The notes under the pieces were generated by a model. That model saw only the letters and a list, made by a program, of their open reading frames with translations. It was not told the origin of the DNA and did no database searches. A stretch of 64,000 nt of DNA from Agroathelia rolfsii (taxonomy: Eukaryota; Basidiomycota; Agaricomycetes; Amylocorticiales; Amylocorticiaceae), in NCBI GenBank assembly GCA_018343915.1, contig JABRWF010000005.1, positions 1,895,001 through 1,959,000 of the forward strand. Reading direction: 5' to 3'. Shown piece after piece: positions 37,268-49,819 of this stretch. Every line of letters starts with the position of its first letter. Position 1 is the first letter of the stretch. The position numbers and the translations under genes are program-made.

Positions 37268-37369
37268 GATGCTATGTGTAGACTAAAAGCAAATGAGAGG
37301 AGATGAAGAGTGTCGTGCAAGGGGGGATGGGAGGACGAGGAGGAATGATGAGAGGGTATGGTTGAAAGG

Positions 37370-37376
37370 TTTTATA
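37370..37376 (-). promoter_or_regulatory. TATA box of the ATO-family transporter gene
   Basis: TATAAAA on the minus strand about 100 nt upstream of the ATG, in a C/T-rich context. Confidence 0.5.
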
Positions 37377-37692
37377 GGCAGGTAGGGAGAGAAATCGGAC
37401 AAGAAACCGAACAAGAACGCAGGATTGACGAACATGGCATTAATCATCATCATCAGTAAAGAAGCAGACATTGGGCAAGAAGGGGACCAAACAAGGGGTC
37501 ATTGCATCCTTCATTTAGTGACCCATTTCCCATTGGATGGACCATCTGTGGGTAGTATAGGTCACTCAATTAGGTCACGCATGCAATCGAGATCGTATTA
37601 GAATGGGCCGCTAAGCCTTTCAGGGAAATTACTTCCGACATCACGCGCCATCTGCCTGATTTTCTCTCTGCCGGTGCCAGTCCTCAGCTTAG

Positions 37693-38697
<1,005 letters not shown>

Positions 38698-39127
38698 TTT
38701 CCTGGCGGATGTTTCAGAGCACAAATACTTTATTAGTAGATGATGAAAAAAAAAAAAAAAATCCTGACCCTGGCGTTGCTATCTTGACGTATACTTCTGC
38801 AACTGTTACACACTCGTATAAACACAGGGTAAAGAGAGTATCGATAATGTATTCAAGTATAGTAATCCCTGTATATTCGGCGTACTACTAGTACATTGTG
38901 AGCTGGCTATATGCACTGATAGATCCATCCAATCCGCGGCCGACTTTTTCAGACTCCGCTGGTCCACTCAGGCTTTCGGATCCGAGATTTTCTGTGGCCG
39001 CTTTTCTTTGCTCTTTTTGCAAAAGGGCTCTTGATCTCTTTCCTTCTTCCCTTGCTCCCCACTCATCCATCTATCTAAATCAACACACAAATAAGAAAAC
39101 AAAAGTATCAAGACACCCAGTTCCATC
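38698..39127. other. intergenic; NAP1 promoter
   Basis: Contains an A-run (about 38745-38760) and a CT-rich leader before the NAP1 ATG. No gene seen. Confidence 0.5.
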
Positions 39128-41074
39128 ATGTCCAGCAACGTTCCCATCAATCCCCCCCAAGGCGCAGGCATCACCGCGCCGACACCGCAGAACACGCCGC
39201 TCACTAATCAAGCCCCCATCGCAGGCCTATCGCGCCCAACCGTGCCCGATATTAAAGAGGAGGATGAAGGGGCGGCGACGGCTGGTGACGATCTCAGCGG
39301 CATACAGGGCAGGATGCTCGGCCTTGTCCAGGGCAAACTTGCCAATCTCATTGGCCGCAGCTCGGGCTACATCGAGGGTCTGCCCCTCGAGACAAGGCGC
39401 AGGATCGAGGCCTTAAAGGGTGTACAAGCGAAACAGACTGAGCTCCAGAATCAGTACAAACATGAGTGTTTTGAGCTTGAAAAAAAGGTGAGATAGGGAT
39501 GCTCTTTTTTTTTTTCAATCTTTTCCCGCTTTGGTGGTCGTGTCGATGATCACATATATATATGCTACGCTAAAATCGCGCGCATGGATTGGGTTGGCGA
39601 TCGACGATTTCTTCATTGATTTTTCCGACTTCTTCTCTCGGCTTGATTCTTTTGGATCACTCTTTTCCCTCCTGTGTCGTGTGCGATACTGATCTTGGCT
39701 GCTCACACCCACCCTCTTAATCAGTATCTCGAGTTGTCCAAGCCTCTATACGAGCGCCGCAGCGCGATCGTCGCCGGCACCGGCGAGCCTACACCAGAAG
39801 AGATCACCGCAGGCGAGGTCCAATCGACTAAGGATGACCCCGACTACGAGTCGCTACCTGCCCCTACTGGCGAGGAAGCATCTTCCTCGCCCGGCAAAGG
39901 CATCCCTGAATTCTGGCTTACGGCGTTACGCAACCACATTGGCCTAGCGGAGCTGATCACGGAGCGCGATGAGGGAGCGCTCAAGTCACTTCTCGACATC
40001 CGCCTGTCCTATCTCGACACCAAGCGCGAAGGCGGCGAGGGCAAGCCCGGATTCGTTATCTCCTTCGTCTTTGCACCGAATGAATATTTCACAAACGAAG
40101 TCTTGACAAAGACATACATCTATCAGGCCGAGATCGGCTATAGTGGCGATTTCGTGTACGATCATGCTGAGGGTACGGAAATCAAGTGGAAGGAAGACAA
40201 GGATCTCACGAAGGAGTTTGAGATCAAGAAGCAAAGGAATAAGAGTATGTATTGCGTTGTGGAGTCTATTTTTTTTCTTTCTTTGTGCTCTCATTCTCAT
40301 TCTTCTCCCGGTTATTATTGCTACCATCTACTGCTATTTCTATATGATCGGCGGCACTGACGAATCACCATCGTTCATCACATTTTATCACAGACACGAA
40401 CCGCACGCGTCTCGTGCGCAAGGCGCGCCCGACAGAATCCTTCTTCAACTTCTTCACTCCTCCCATCGTATTCACCGAAGAACAGATCGAGAGCGGGGAG
40501 ATTGAAGATGAGGATATTGAAGAAAACGAAGAGAAGCTCGAGCTCGATTACCAGATCGGCGAGGACTTCAAGGAGAAGGTAATTATTATTATGCAATAAA
40601 GATCTTGTGACGCATGCATGACATATAAATACTCACGTGACTTGTGATTAGATTATCCCCCGTGCTGTAGATTATTTCACAGGCAAGGCGCTCGAGTATG
40701 ACATGATGGAGGAGGGCGACGACGACGAGGACTACGAGGATATTGACGATGACGAGGAGCTGGATTCGGATGAAGATGATGACGATGATGTATAGCTTTT
40801 TCCTTCTTCCTACTCCCCTTCCCCCCCCCCTCTTTTCATCATCTCTCCAAGAAAGGATTGTATAGCTCACGATCGACTTTTTCTTCCCCCCTTTCTCCTT
40901 TCCCACTCCATTCGTGTATTTGTACGACATTCCCATTTCCTCTTTGAACAGGGCTCGGATTCCGATGATGTTCCCGTCCGCCGTCGCGGTGGTGCACAAG
41001 CGAAAGGCGGTCGTAGAGCCGGTGGAGGCGCAGCCGCGGGCAATGCCAACACCGCAGAGTGCCCGAACCAGTAA
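39128..41074 (+). CDS. NAP1: nucleosome assembly protein 1 (histone chaperone)
   Basis: Binds H2A-H2B and assembles nucleosomes. Start MSSNVPINPPQGAGI; long dimerisation helix beginning LPLETRRRIEALKGVQ and continuing across an intron with YLELSKPLYERRSAIV; then GIPEFWLTALRNH, FVISFVFAPNEYFTNEVLTKTY (NAP fold strands), EIKWKEDKDLT, SFFNFFTPP, IGEDFKEK and IIPRAVDYFTGKALEY. A strongly acidic tail (DDDEDYEDIDDDEELDSDEDDDDD) joins, through an intron at 40790-40951, to GSDSDDVPVRRRGG and a Gly/Ala/Arg-rich end; TAA at 41072-41074. About 440 aa, six exons. If the last intron is retained the protein stops almost at once (TAG at 40793-40795). Confidence 0.96.
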
Positions 41075-42394
41075 TTTATATATTGGTTCTTTTTCCTTTG
41101 TGTGTATGTGTGTATTTTCATCATGTCGCGATTATAAGAAACCCTTTGGTTTCCTCTTCTCCTACTCATCTCTGGTTGCCTCCTACGTATACCTACACAT
41201 GGTTGGCTTTGTTATTACCCCCCCCCCTTTTTCAGCTTTACATAAAGTCTACGATTTTTTTTATATAACATCGAGTCATGTGTATATCGCATACATACAA
41301 CATATACATTCACTCACTCTTATCGCCCTCCCTCACAAAAAAGTAAATTGAATCTTTCTTTAGCATATTCGTTAGCTATAGCTAGTTTATCCCATTCTCC
41401 CTCTGTACATTCCTGCTTCTTGTGCATCTTGTTATCTCACTTCTCTCCTTTTTTTCTTCTGATGATATACACATGTAGTAAGTAAACTCGCGATGAAGGT
41501 TTGATTTGTCCTTGTCTTGTTCTTCTTCAAGTTTGGTGTCGTTTTAATCGGTTGATTGATTAATTGCTACTGTGCATATGCGTGATGTGACCATGCAATT
41601 CATCAACGGAACTTGATGGAGGTCATTTTATATATGTGGACGTATTTATGTTCGCATTTTTTTTGCTGCTATTTTGAAATAAAACTAAATCTGTTGTAGT
41701 GGTAAGTAGTCATGGTGTGCTAAAATATGGGTTACGAGTAGTAGTTTCAATAACAAAGCAGACTACAAAGAAAGAAAGAAAGAAAAAAAGATTAAGCGTT
41801 TAGCGAATGAGAGAACAGCAAGGAAAAAGGGAATGAAAATCAAAGGTGGGGCGAGGGGAAAAACCAAGAGGGGTATGATTCGAATTTTATATGTTGCAAG
41901 CGATGTATGCGTATGATACATGTGTTGTGAGTGATGACGGTGTGTTGTACACAAAAATAGCCCTGGAAATAGGAATGAAGAGAAGGGGAGGGGATATACG
42001 TGTATCAAAGAAAGACATGGGATGATCGCGCAAACCAAGAACCCAAAGAGTAGAATAAAATGAAAACAATAAAGGACCACAAGGGGGAAGCGAAAGAAGT
42101 ACTAGACGGAGAGAGATGAGATGAAAGATCGAGTATATCTGAGACCTTATCGGAACTCTCAGACAGGACCATCACCAATCATATGCTGAAGCCTGGATCC
42201 CTATTGCGGCCTTTGGAAAGCGAATCGGTGTCCGCGGGAAAGGAATGGGGTGGTCTGGGTAAGTTGGTAATAGGAGTTCCGTAGTTCCGAACGTCAAAGC
42301 TGTACATCTCTTGTATATATGTGTCAAGTCCGGATCTCAGTGCTGGCATTGCCGAATACCATCTTGCGCAGGTAATCCGTGTGGATTTAGACGC
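41075..42394. other. intergenic/3' flanks of convergent genes
   Basis: Pyrimidine-rich downstream of NAP1, then purine-rich on the plus strand; GAAA-type low complexity near 41768-41790. No gene recognised. Confidence 0.5.
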
Positions 42395-44344
42395 TCAGAA
42401 CAACATGTTGAGTGTATAGACCGTCACGCCAACCATAGAAAAGAACATGAGCGCATACTGCGGGATGAGGAACGACGAGAGATCTTCGGCACTACCCGTG
42501 CCAGAATAAACCTGCGTCAAAAACACCTGTGTCGTTGCCGTCGGCAAGCAGGAGAAGAATCTAGGTATATAATTTAGATCATCAAACATTCGTTACGGAG
42601 GAAAGAGGGAAAGACAAAAACGCACATGCAAACAAACCGCAATACCTTATCCTCTGCATCAATCACGCCAGCATGCACCAGGCCCTGACAAATCGCCACA
42701 CCCAGCACGGGCATCAACACTGTCTTGCCCACTGCCAGCGCACCGATCGCACCCAGAGGTAGATCACGGATCCGGCGCGGCATCTTGAGCCTCGCCAACG
42801 CACTGCCGAGGCAGACGAGACTTAGCGGAACTGACGCCCCACCGATAAAGGAGGCCGTGTCGAGTACGAACGCCAGCGGAGGTTCACCATCAGGCGCGTT
42901 GGGAATGTGCGTGTTCGGCACGTCAGCGATGAAGAGCGCCTTGAGAGGGGGAACGAGGGAGAAGATAAAGGCCGTGCAGACGGAAATAGTCACAGGTGAG
43001 AGGAGCGAACGCAGGAAAGCGACTGTGCCGGACCGTGCACGCTGTACTCGTGAGCGGCGCGTGCCAGACGTGGTGGTGGGCAAAGACGCGCTGGTGTCCA
43101 CGAAGCGAATGGATTTGGCTGAAGCTGAGCCGGCTTTAGGAACAGATCGTGCGAGATCTTTGGATAGCCGTGTAGGTGAGGAAGGACGCGAGACGGCCGT
43201 CTCCGTGGCTGCTGGAGAATAGAGCCGGGAGTGCATGAAGTCGGCCGAGACAGGCGTCACTTCTTCATCACCGTTCCCAGTGAACGAGACATGGCGTGGA
43301 TATGGGTATGACGATGATGGGCCAGCTATCGTGCTAATGGGTGTCGTCGGCAGCTGTTCCATCTGTGTTGAGTTTGTCGCATCCTCGACATCAGCTCTGG
43401 GTAACGAGTCGGAGTATGAAGATCGGCGCTTGCTACCAAGAGCGGATCTAATGAGAGAGATAGGCTGTATGAAACGACATATGATGGCCCGTCTCCGCTG
43501 AGCTGCAATCTCTTGGACTTCGTCATCCTCAAGGTCAGGGCCGTCGTAGTCCCAGGCAATGAGACGATGAGAGCCCATGGGAAATAGTGTGATCTGCAAA
43601 TGAAATCGAAACTTGCATCAAGTCAACACAAGGCCGAGGACTTACAAAAAAGACTAAAATAAATGCTGAAATATATGCAACTGCGAGATTCTGGTCCTCC
43701 GTTCCATTAAAAGGGGCTGAGCCCATAATAGTCGAGATAACCGCAGTCGCTATAAGAATATAATATCTTAAGATTATGCATTATACGGCAACTTTTGTAA
43801 AAAAATCACTCACGGATGTCTCCGTAGTTACCGAATGCTCCTGCGACGAGGATGCCGTATCGAAATCGGTGAGGCACCCAGAAAAGTTGTTTGATGAACC
43901 AGGATATAGTAACCCCAATCAGTTCATAAAGAATTCCGACCAAGACAAGTGGACCTTGAGAATACATATCAATAATGAATATGATTTCTAGGGATGTCTG
44001 AGACCATACCAAGAGTATTGACATTTTGAAGACTGAATGAAGGTAAAATCTTGGAAAACATGAGACTGGGTAAAGCAATGTTCTGGGAAATGAGTCGTCC
44101 TTAGCAAATGAATCGGACTGAATTGCTTTCTGGATACTCACTAAAATAACTTGGCCAGCGCCGCTGGAAGCAGTGGCAGGGAAGACATCCGCCTTGGTCA
44201 GTGCGAAACCGCTACCCACACAGATAACCCTATGATAATGCGGCGTCAAGAAGTAGACTTTGTGAGCCAGACAGACTGGAGTCCTGCTCACAAGCGAAGC
44301 AAGGGCCGACATGATACCCAGATGAGCGTGCCTGCGGATACCAT
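42395..44344 (-). CDS. auxin efflux carrier (PIN-like/Mem_trans) family protein
   Basis: Polytopic transporter of the bile/auxin exporter fold. Start at 44344: MVSAGTLIWVSCRPLLRL joins across an intron to VICVGSGFALTKADVFPATAS, the family N-terminus. Next are LGPLVLVGILYELIGVTISW, FRYGILVAGAFGNYGDI, AVAYISAFILVFF, then a long Ser/Arg-rich cytosolic loop (about 200 residues) and the second helix bundle: FIFSLVPPLKALFI, FVLDTASFIGGASVPLSLVCLGSALA, LGAIGALAVGKTVLMPVLGVAI, LPTATTQVFLTQVYSG and YALMFFSMVGVTVYTLNMLF. TGA at 42395-42397. Fungal members (S. pombe Aec-type, yeast ECM3) sit in the ER membrane; substrate is unknown. Confidence 0.93.
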
Positions 44345-45103
44345 GTTCCAATGCTTGTCACAAAAAGAAAGATAGTATAGACAGTGACCCAGGACCGGCC
44401 GTTGGACAAAAGGGATTAAGGGAAGAAGAGGGAGGAGAAGTGCATATTCCTGTATACTCGAGGCAGCCTATTTACCCTCAGCCAATTCCAGATTCCAGAT
44501 TCCAGACTCCCCTGCTAGCCGGTCCGAAGAAGGGATCCCTCTCATTTACTTCACGGCATAAGTGGAGAAATGTGAGCAATCTTGCCGGCGGCAAGCACTC
44601 AAGAGCGTAAACGTCCAGCCAGTCCAGCCTTGTAGGATGATGATCTTGACTGTTGCATGCTTGTTTCAGGAACAAACCCTCACATGTGTTGGAGACACGA
44701 GTTGTTTTTGAGTTCTATTCGGCACCCTGCATGGTGTGTGGTCAACTTTACACTCTCCTCTCTGGAATTTATTTGGTGAAAAGCCGTTCAGGCAGCGGTG
44801 TTGTTTAGTTGATGGACACATGTGAAGCCTCAAAAAGTCCACGGAAGTGACAGAATGTGATGCTCTGATGCAAGCCGTGGACATGTGCAAATGCCGTGAT
44901 CCGAACGAAGATTATAACTGGCTCAAGTGATACGCCAAGTGCGCTTGGACGTAAGCAATACTTACACTCTCCATTGACAAGTCTAGATCGCGGTTATATT
45001 AATATTCCAAATTGGAGAGTCACCGTGAAGTGGTCTACAAAAACTATCTACATGTACTCTAACACGCTACACCTTTCACAGCAAAAAGAAACCTCAAGTT
45101 GCA
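44345..45103. other. intergenic
   Basis: No supported gene; short frames on both strands only. Confidence 0.5.
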
Positions 45104-46375
45104 TCATGTATCTTTCTGTTCGTGTACCGCCTCTCCGTCCTGTGTATCCCTGGATAAGACAAGCGGCGCAGATACTCCAACCGAGGCTAAAGCGGTCGCG
45201 ATCAACCAAGCGATACTCCGGCCGGCCAATCTTCGACGCAGAGATGCGTCATATAGCGTCCAGATGAAAAAGGATATAGTTGTCCATACGACATCCCAGC
45301 CAATCGAAGACTGAGCTGGGTGCGAGCGCAAGATATTCCACAAGATATTTGGCATACTTTGAGCTCTCAAGCTTCTGGAGTACCGGGCCATCGTCAGGGC
45401 CTCGCTAACGGTCCGCCAGCGGAGAAGCAAAGCTGCGACGGCAACTAAGGTATATAGTGATCGAAGACGGATGTTCGTACGCGATGCATTAGTCCCACCA
45501 GAAGCCTCAACTGAATGAATCAGAAGCGGAGTCATTAAGAGGGCGTGCATAGCGAGCAAGTTGAGCAGGAAAGTCTGTTGGAGCGTAAACGGCAACATAG
45601 CAATGGTGGAGAGTGACAATAGCACACTCAACCAAAGGGCCGGTCGTGCGTAAATGATACGTTTCGCGGTCTTGGATGGGGGTGATAGTATCAGGGCTAC
45701 ATAGAACAGGTTGCTTGCAACGGAAATGGCGACTACTTGGCCTAGCAACATGTAAGCCCATACGTGCTTGACGGATTTATCATAACCTGCACGAGTGGAT
45801 CCAGGTCAGTATAGACGCATTGTAGCACACATCAGTATGCATACCTTTTGATGCAAGGAATATAGTCCATGCGCCGACAGTAAACAAGCATAACTGTTCA
45901 CTCCACCACCAGTTCAGAGGCGTAGCACAAACTGTAAACCAAGCCTCTTCAAAGAGGCTGGTGTTAACGAGCCAGTCCGAGATCCTTGATGGCAAAGACG
46001 GTGCAGGAACCACGTGTACGATCGTGGCTTGATAGTTTTGAAAGCTCCACTAGGACAGTCCGATCGACTTGAGAACAGAAGCGGCGAAAGGATTCGAATT
46101 AGATGCATGATTCACCTGCATATACCGAATCATATCTTGTTATAATATCAGAATCCAAGGAAAGATGACACCAAAGCAAGATTGTACTACTTACAGTACC
46201 ATGTATGCAAGGCTGAAAGGGCAGCCAAGATAGAAAATGTCCAAGTTGCATAGTGGGAAGAACTTGAGGAAATGTTACGTCGCAGACTGTTGAAGATGAG
46301 CCAGAACAACCCTCCAATCAAGGCAAAGTATGAGAAGAAAACGGATAAAGCAAACAATTGTACAGGCTCGAGCAT
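45104..46375 (-). CDS. fungal polytopic membrane protein, unknown function
   Basis: Exon 1 (46375-46195) starts MLEPVQLFALSVFFSYFALIGGLFWLIF; a 20-nt exon (46135-46116) encodes YMIRYMQ across its borders. Exon 3 carries WSFQNYQATIVHVVPAPSLPSRISDW and CATPLNWWWSEQLCLFTVGAWTIFLASK; the last exon GYDKSVKHVWAYMLLGQVVAISVASNLFYVAL and four further hydrophobic segments, ending HEQKDT at the stop (45104). About 7-8 membrane spans and 370 residues. The pattern of seven or so helices with a W-rich loop (FEEAWFTVCATPLNWWWSEQ) is seen in uncharacterised agaricomycete proteins, but I know no function. The TTG at 46405 is not a start. Confidence 0.8.
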
Positions 46376-47118
46376 TATAATGAGTGAGGTAGAGACCTTG
46401 GACAATGTACTAGTACACGGCTTCCCAGTTGGAATTAAACCGTGACCTGACTGGCAAACGGCATGGCGTAAGGCGCGCGAAGAGCTAAGGCTATAAGCCT
46501 ATGACGTTAGCGATCGCCCGCCATGGCCGACTTAGCTCCCGATCACCCGGGTCACAGCACTGTAAGTCTATAACACTGAGGATTGCACCATGCACACTGG
46601 CAACCGGTTGGACTATCCATCCCATTTTACCCAGCTTACAATGCTCCTAACAACCCTTGTTTCTGGGAGCCTGTTATCCCACCTCATGATCAGCCAGATT
46701 GTTCCATGAGTATCCGTCACATCCGTTACACGCGGCTCCTACTGGCAATTAGTAAAGCTTACTGACATGATCTACAGGTATCACCCAAAGCTGACTGTTG
46801 TATGATGATTGATATGTACCATAAGTTATCATGATAATATTAGGTTGATGAATTGATGGTTATAATATATACCATTGCTCCTACACACTAGAAGACATAC
46901 CAAAGGGATCCGAGTCAGAGGATCATAATAACAATGATTCCACTTGATTTATAGAACACTAGCAGTCTAACAGTACTTTGATGGACATTGGTTTCAAAAA
47001 ATCGTTGAGCACTTGAAATTATCCTTTGGATAGATATAAGTATATATAGACCAAGCCCTAATATTGTGATCTGGACCCCAGAAAAGTTTTACACATTACC
47101 ACTGGCACTACGGCCATT
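46376..47118. other. intergenic between divergent membrane-protein genes
   Basis: AT-rich, no supported ORF. Confidence 0.5.
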
Positions 47119-48281
47119 ATGCTCTTTAGCCGTACCCCTCGGCCTAACTTACCGGACTTGGGGCTAGAGGGATCTCTTTGGATAGGTATAGTCCTTGCCG
47201 CTATCCTTTATAGTAAGCTTTTTTTTTTGTATTTCATTCTTGAGCTTCTCAGATGCTGACTCAGATGTTGATGATTGCATTACTAGGAGTCTACCTTGGT
47301 GTTTATTACCTATTCATCCTTGCCCTATTGACCAACCGCCGGAAGGATAGAACTGGAGCTAGCTATCGGCGCAACTGTTTTATGATAGCATACAGCAGCT
47401 TGCAGCTAATATTGAACACGTTTTTCTTCTTGAGTATCCCATACCTAGGTCAATCAATGTGGATTATCCACCGAAACAATCACATTGGGGGGCCAGCAGC
47501 GTATTTTGATATGAAATATGGACATGCTGGTTATACTCTGCTTGGCGCTGAAGCAGGGAGCTTGGCAACATTTCTGGCCGACGCTGTTCTGGAAAGCTTA
47601 ATCATCATTTTGCCCTCTTTCTATGTCAAGAGGTTTAATTTGGAACTTGACAGACATACCGATGTTATGTGATTCTCGGTTCAAACCTGTATGTTGTCCT
47701 GATACCGGGATTATTGAATATCGGTATCTTTGGTAGATATAGGACTATCTATAATCATGCTGGGGGTTATCTAATATCAGATTATAGTCCTAGGTGTAGC
47801 AACTACTTCGCTTGTTATTCACGACACAGAGGCTAATACAAAGCTTCCTGTTCGGTTGAGCGCAGCTGGAGTCGTTTTAACTACATTTAACAATTTGCTG
47901 GTCACTATCATGATATCATGGAGGATTCTCTCTGTGCTATACAGGGTACGAAAACATGCAAATTCTACAACAACGCGGTTGTACACCAGCGCTGTTGCTA
48001 TCCTCATTGAGTCTGCTGCTCCTAGCGCTCTTCTTGGAATAATCGTAAGTGCCGTTAATACTTATTCGGGTATTGACAATCAGCTTCCGTGGGCTTTCGT
48101 GCTGTATCTGATTTGGTGCATGGTTATTGTAAGCTATCTTGACATTTTATCATTTGATTTGGGACTCGTATTTACAGGTGCTTCGTGCCAGGCATTATCA
48201 CCACAATTGATCATGTATCGAATGGCAAAAGGGATTTCATGGACCACTGACAGTACCACAGTGACTGAGGTAAACCCATAG
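47119..48281 (+). CDS. 7TM-like integral membrane protein, agaricomycete-expanded family
   Basis: Exon 1 from the ATG at 47119 (MLFSRTPRPNLPDLGLEGSLWIGIVLAAILY) joins via the acceptor CATTCTTGAG to TSQMLTQMLMIALLGVYLGVYYLF. Then FLSIPYLGQSMWII, GGPAAYFDMKYG, LGAEAGSLATFLADAVL, TYRCYVILGSNLYVVLIPGLLNI, VLGVATTSLVIHDTEA, SAAGVVLTTFNNLLVTIMISWRIL, AVAILIESAAPSALLGIIV, WAFVLYLIWCMVI and ALSPQLIMYRMAKGISW, with TAG at 48279-48281. This is the layout of the large uncharacterised family with LADAxLxYRCYxIWG and ALSPQLIIxR motifs. The donor after LADAVL is GA instead of GT (47592-47593), so either a rare splice or early decay; an alternative weak GT lies 6 nt upstream. Confidence 0.78.
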
Positions 48282-49819
48282 CCTAAGTACAATTATTAGG
48301 TGCCTCAGGCTCCATCAATTGCATATAACCTGTAACGCACAAGTTAGATTTTAATATATAATGAAGAGATTGATAGAATGTTGACAAATCGATCCAAGTA
48401 TAAGAAAAAAGCCTTGAAGTAAGATATAGTAGATACCAGGTACGCACAAGAGGAAGAAACTGCCGTCTTGAAGCATGTTATGTAATATAGATGAGATGTT
48501 GGGCAAAATCGTAAAGTGCCTCCCGGCTGTGGCTCGGCTTGTGGATCTGAGAGAAAATAGAGGTGAGCAGCGGAATGGGTGGGTCTCACCTACTCTCGCT
48601 TTTCTTCTGGCCGGCCGCCAGACTACAATGATTGGAGGGTCTCTTTTGTCAGTGTGTATTTGGGAAGAGATTGTGCCAATCACGATAGAAGTGAAATACT
48701 CGTTGTGGTTGATTGATGTCATGGGTTGTGTTATACAAAAAAAGAAGGGAGGTTGTGATGGGTGAAGGAAAGAACTGATGGACGGAGCGATGGGTGGCTT
48801 GAAAGAACAAGCTGAGTGGGGGGAATATGCTGCCAGACGAAGCGAGAGGTGGGTTGCTTTCTAGCACACATCTGCCCCTGCAGTGTACTCCAACAATTTA
48901 TGACGGCGGTGATGACGCTGAAAACGACTGCGAGGGCGCGGATGAAGGGCCTGAGGATGCCGAAGAAGAATCAGAACAGAGGGGACGCCAATGCAGAGGC
49001 CGACAAAGGAGCGTACGAGTAAGAATGAAGGAATGTGGACCCCGACGGTGTCCAGCCTGAGAAGGGCGCATATAAGGGCGCAGCTTTACTTGTCACAACC
49101 CCGCCGCGTCGCAATCGGTCACGCCCGCCGTGCCATTTCATATAGGGCAGCGGGTGTTCGTCATTTCATATTCTCTCTTGCTTAGTGTGTTAGAATATGT
49201 GATCCACGTGATTGATGACATGATTATTTCTTTATATTTACGGTACCTTATTGACGATCGCTATCCGTTTGACTACATACAACGATGTACAAGTAGACAA
49301 GCGAAAGATACTTTTTGTGTTGACTGCTGCTCTTTGTCGTCGCTCGTCGTATTTTCACATAGCGATGTTCGATATTATTTCTTATCTGTTGAAATGTGGA
49401 CCATGATCTTAGGAGGAGATTGCAATTTAGTATAAATACTCGTCTACTTTGTGTGTGCTACAGTAATTTTTAAATCCCACACTTGTGCTTACTACCGTTT
49501 GTTTTCGATCTCATGACCAGTAATTAAAGACTGTTTAATTGCAAACAGTGATTCTATGGTATAAGAATGGTATGCTTTGACTATAAATAAAGCGGTGAAA
49601 CCTTGGTCACAATGCAATAGTAACTAATCAAGACAGAAACCTGTTTACATGGCAAGGCAAGAAACTTTGAAACATATTACACAACAAACTAAATGCATAC
49701 TAGCATAGGATCAAGAAACCGTATCCGTAACAAGAACTAACACTAACCGTAGAAAGTGAGTAAAATGTACAAGCCAGTGCAAAAATTGCGGTGGATTGAT
49801 TGAATGCAAAAGACGCAAA
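48282..49819. other. intergenic with a possible small minus-strand gene
   Basis: A TATA-like TTATATG (minus strand, about 49068-49074) precedes a minus-strand stretch that could encode FGILRPFIRALAVVFSVITAVINCW (split here from its context), a small hydrophobic protein like many short membrane proteins of these fungi. A stop just upstream in frame and no clear ATG prevent a confident call. Confidence 0.3.
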
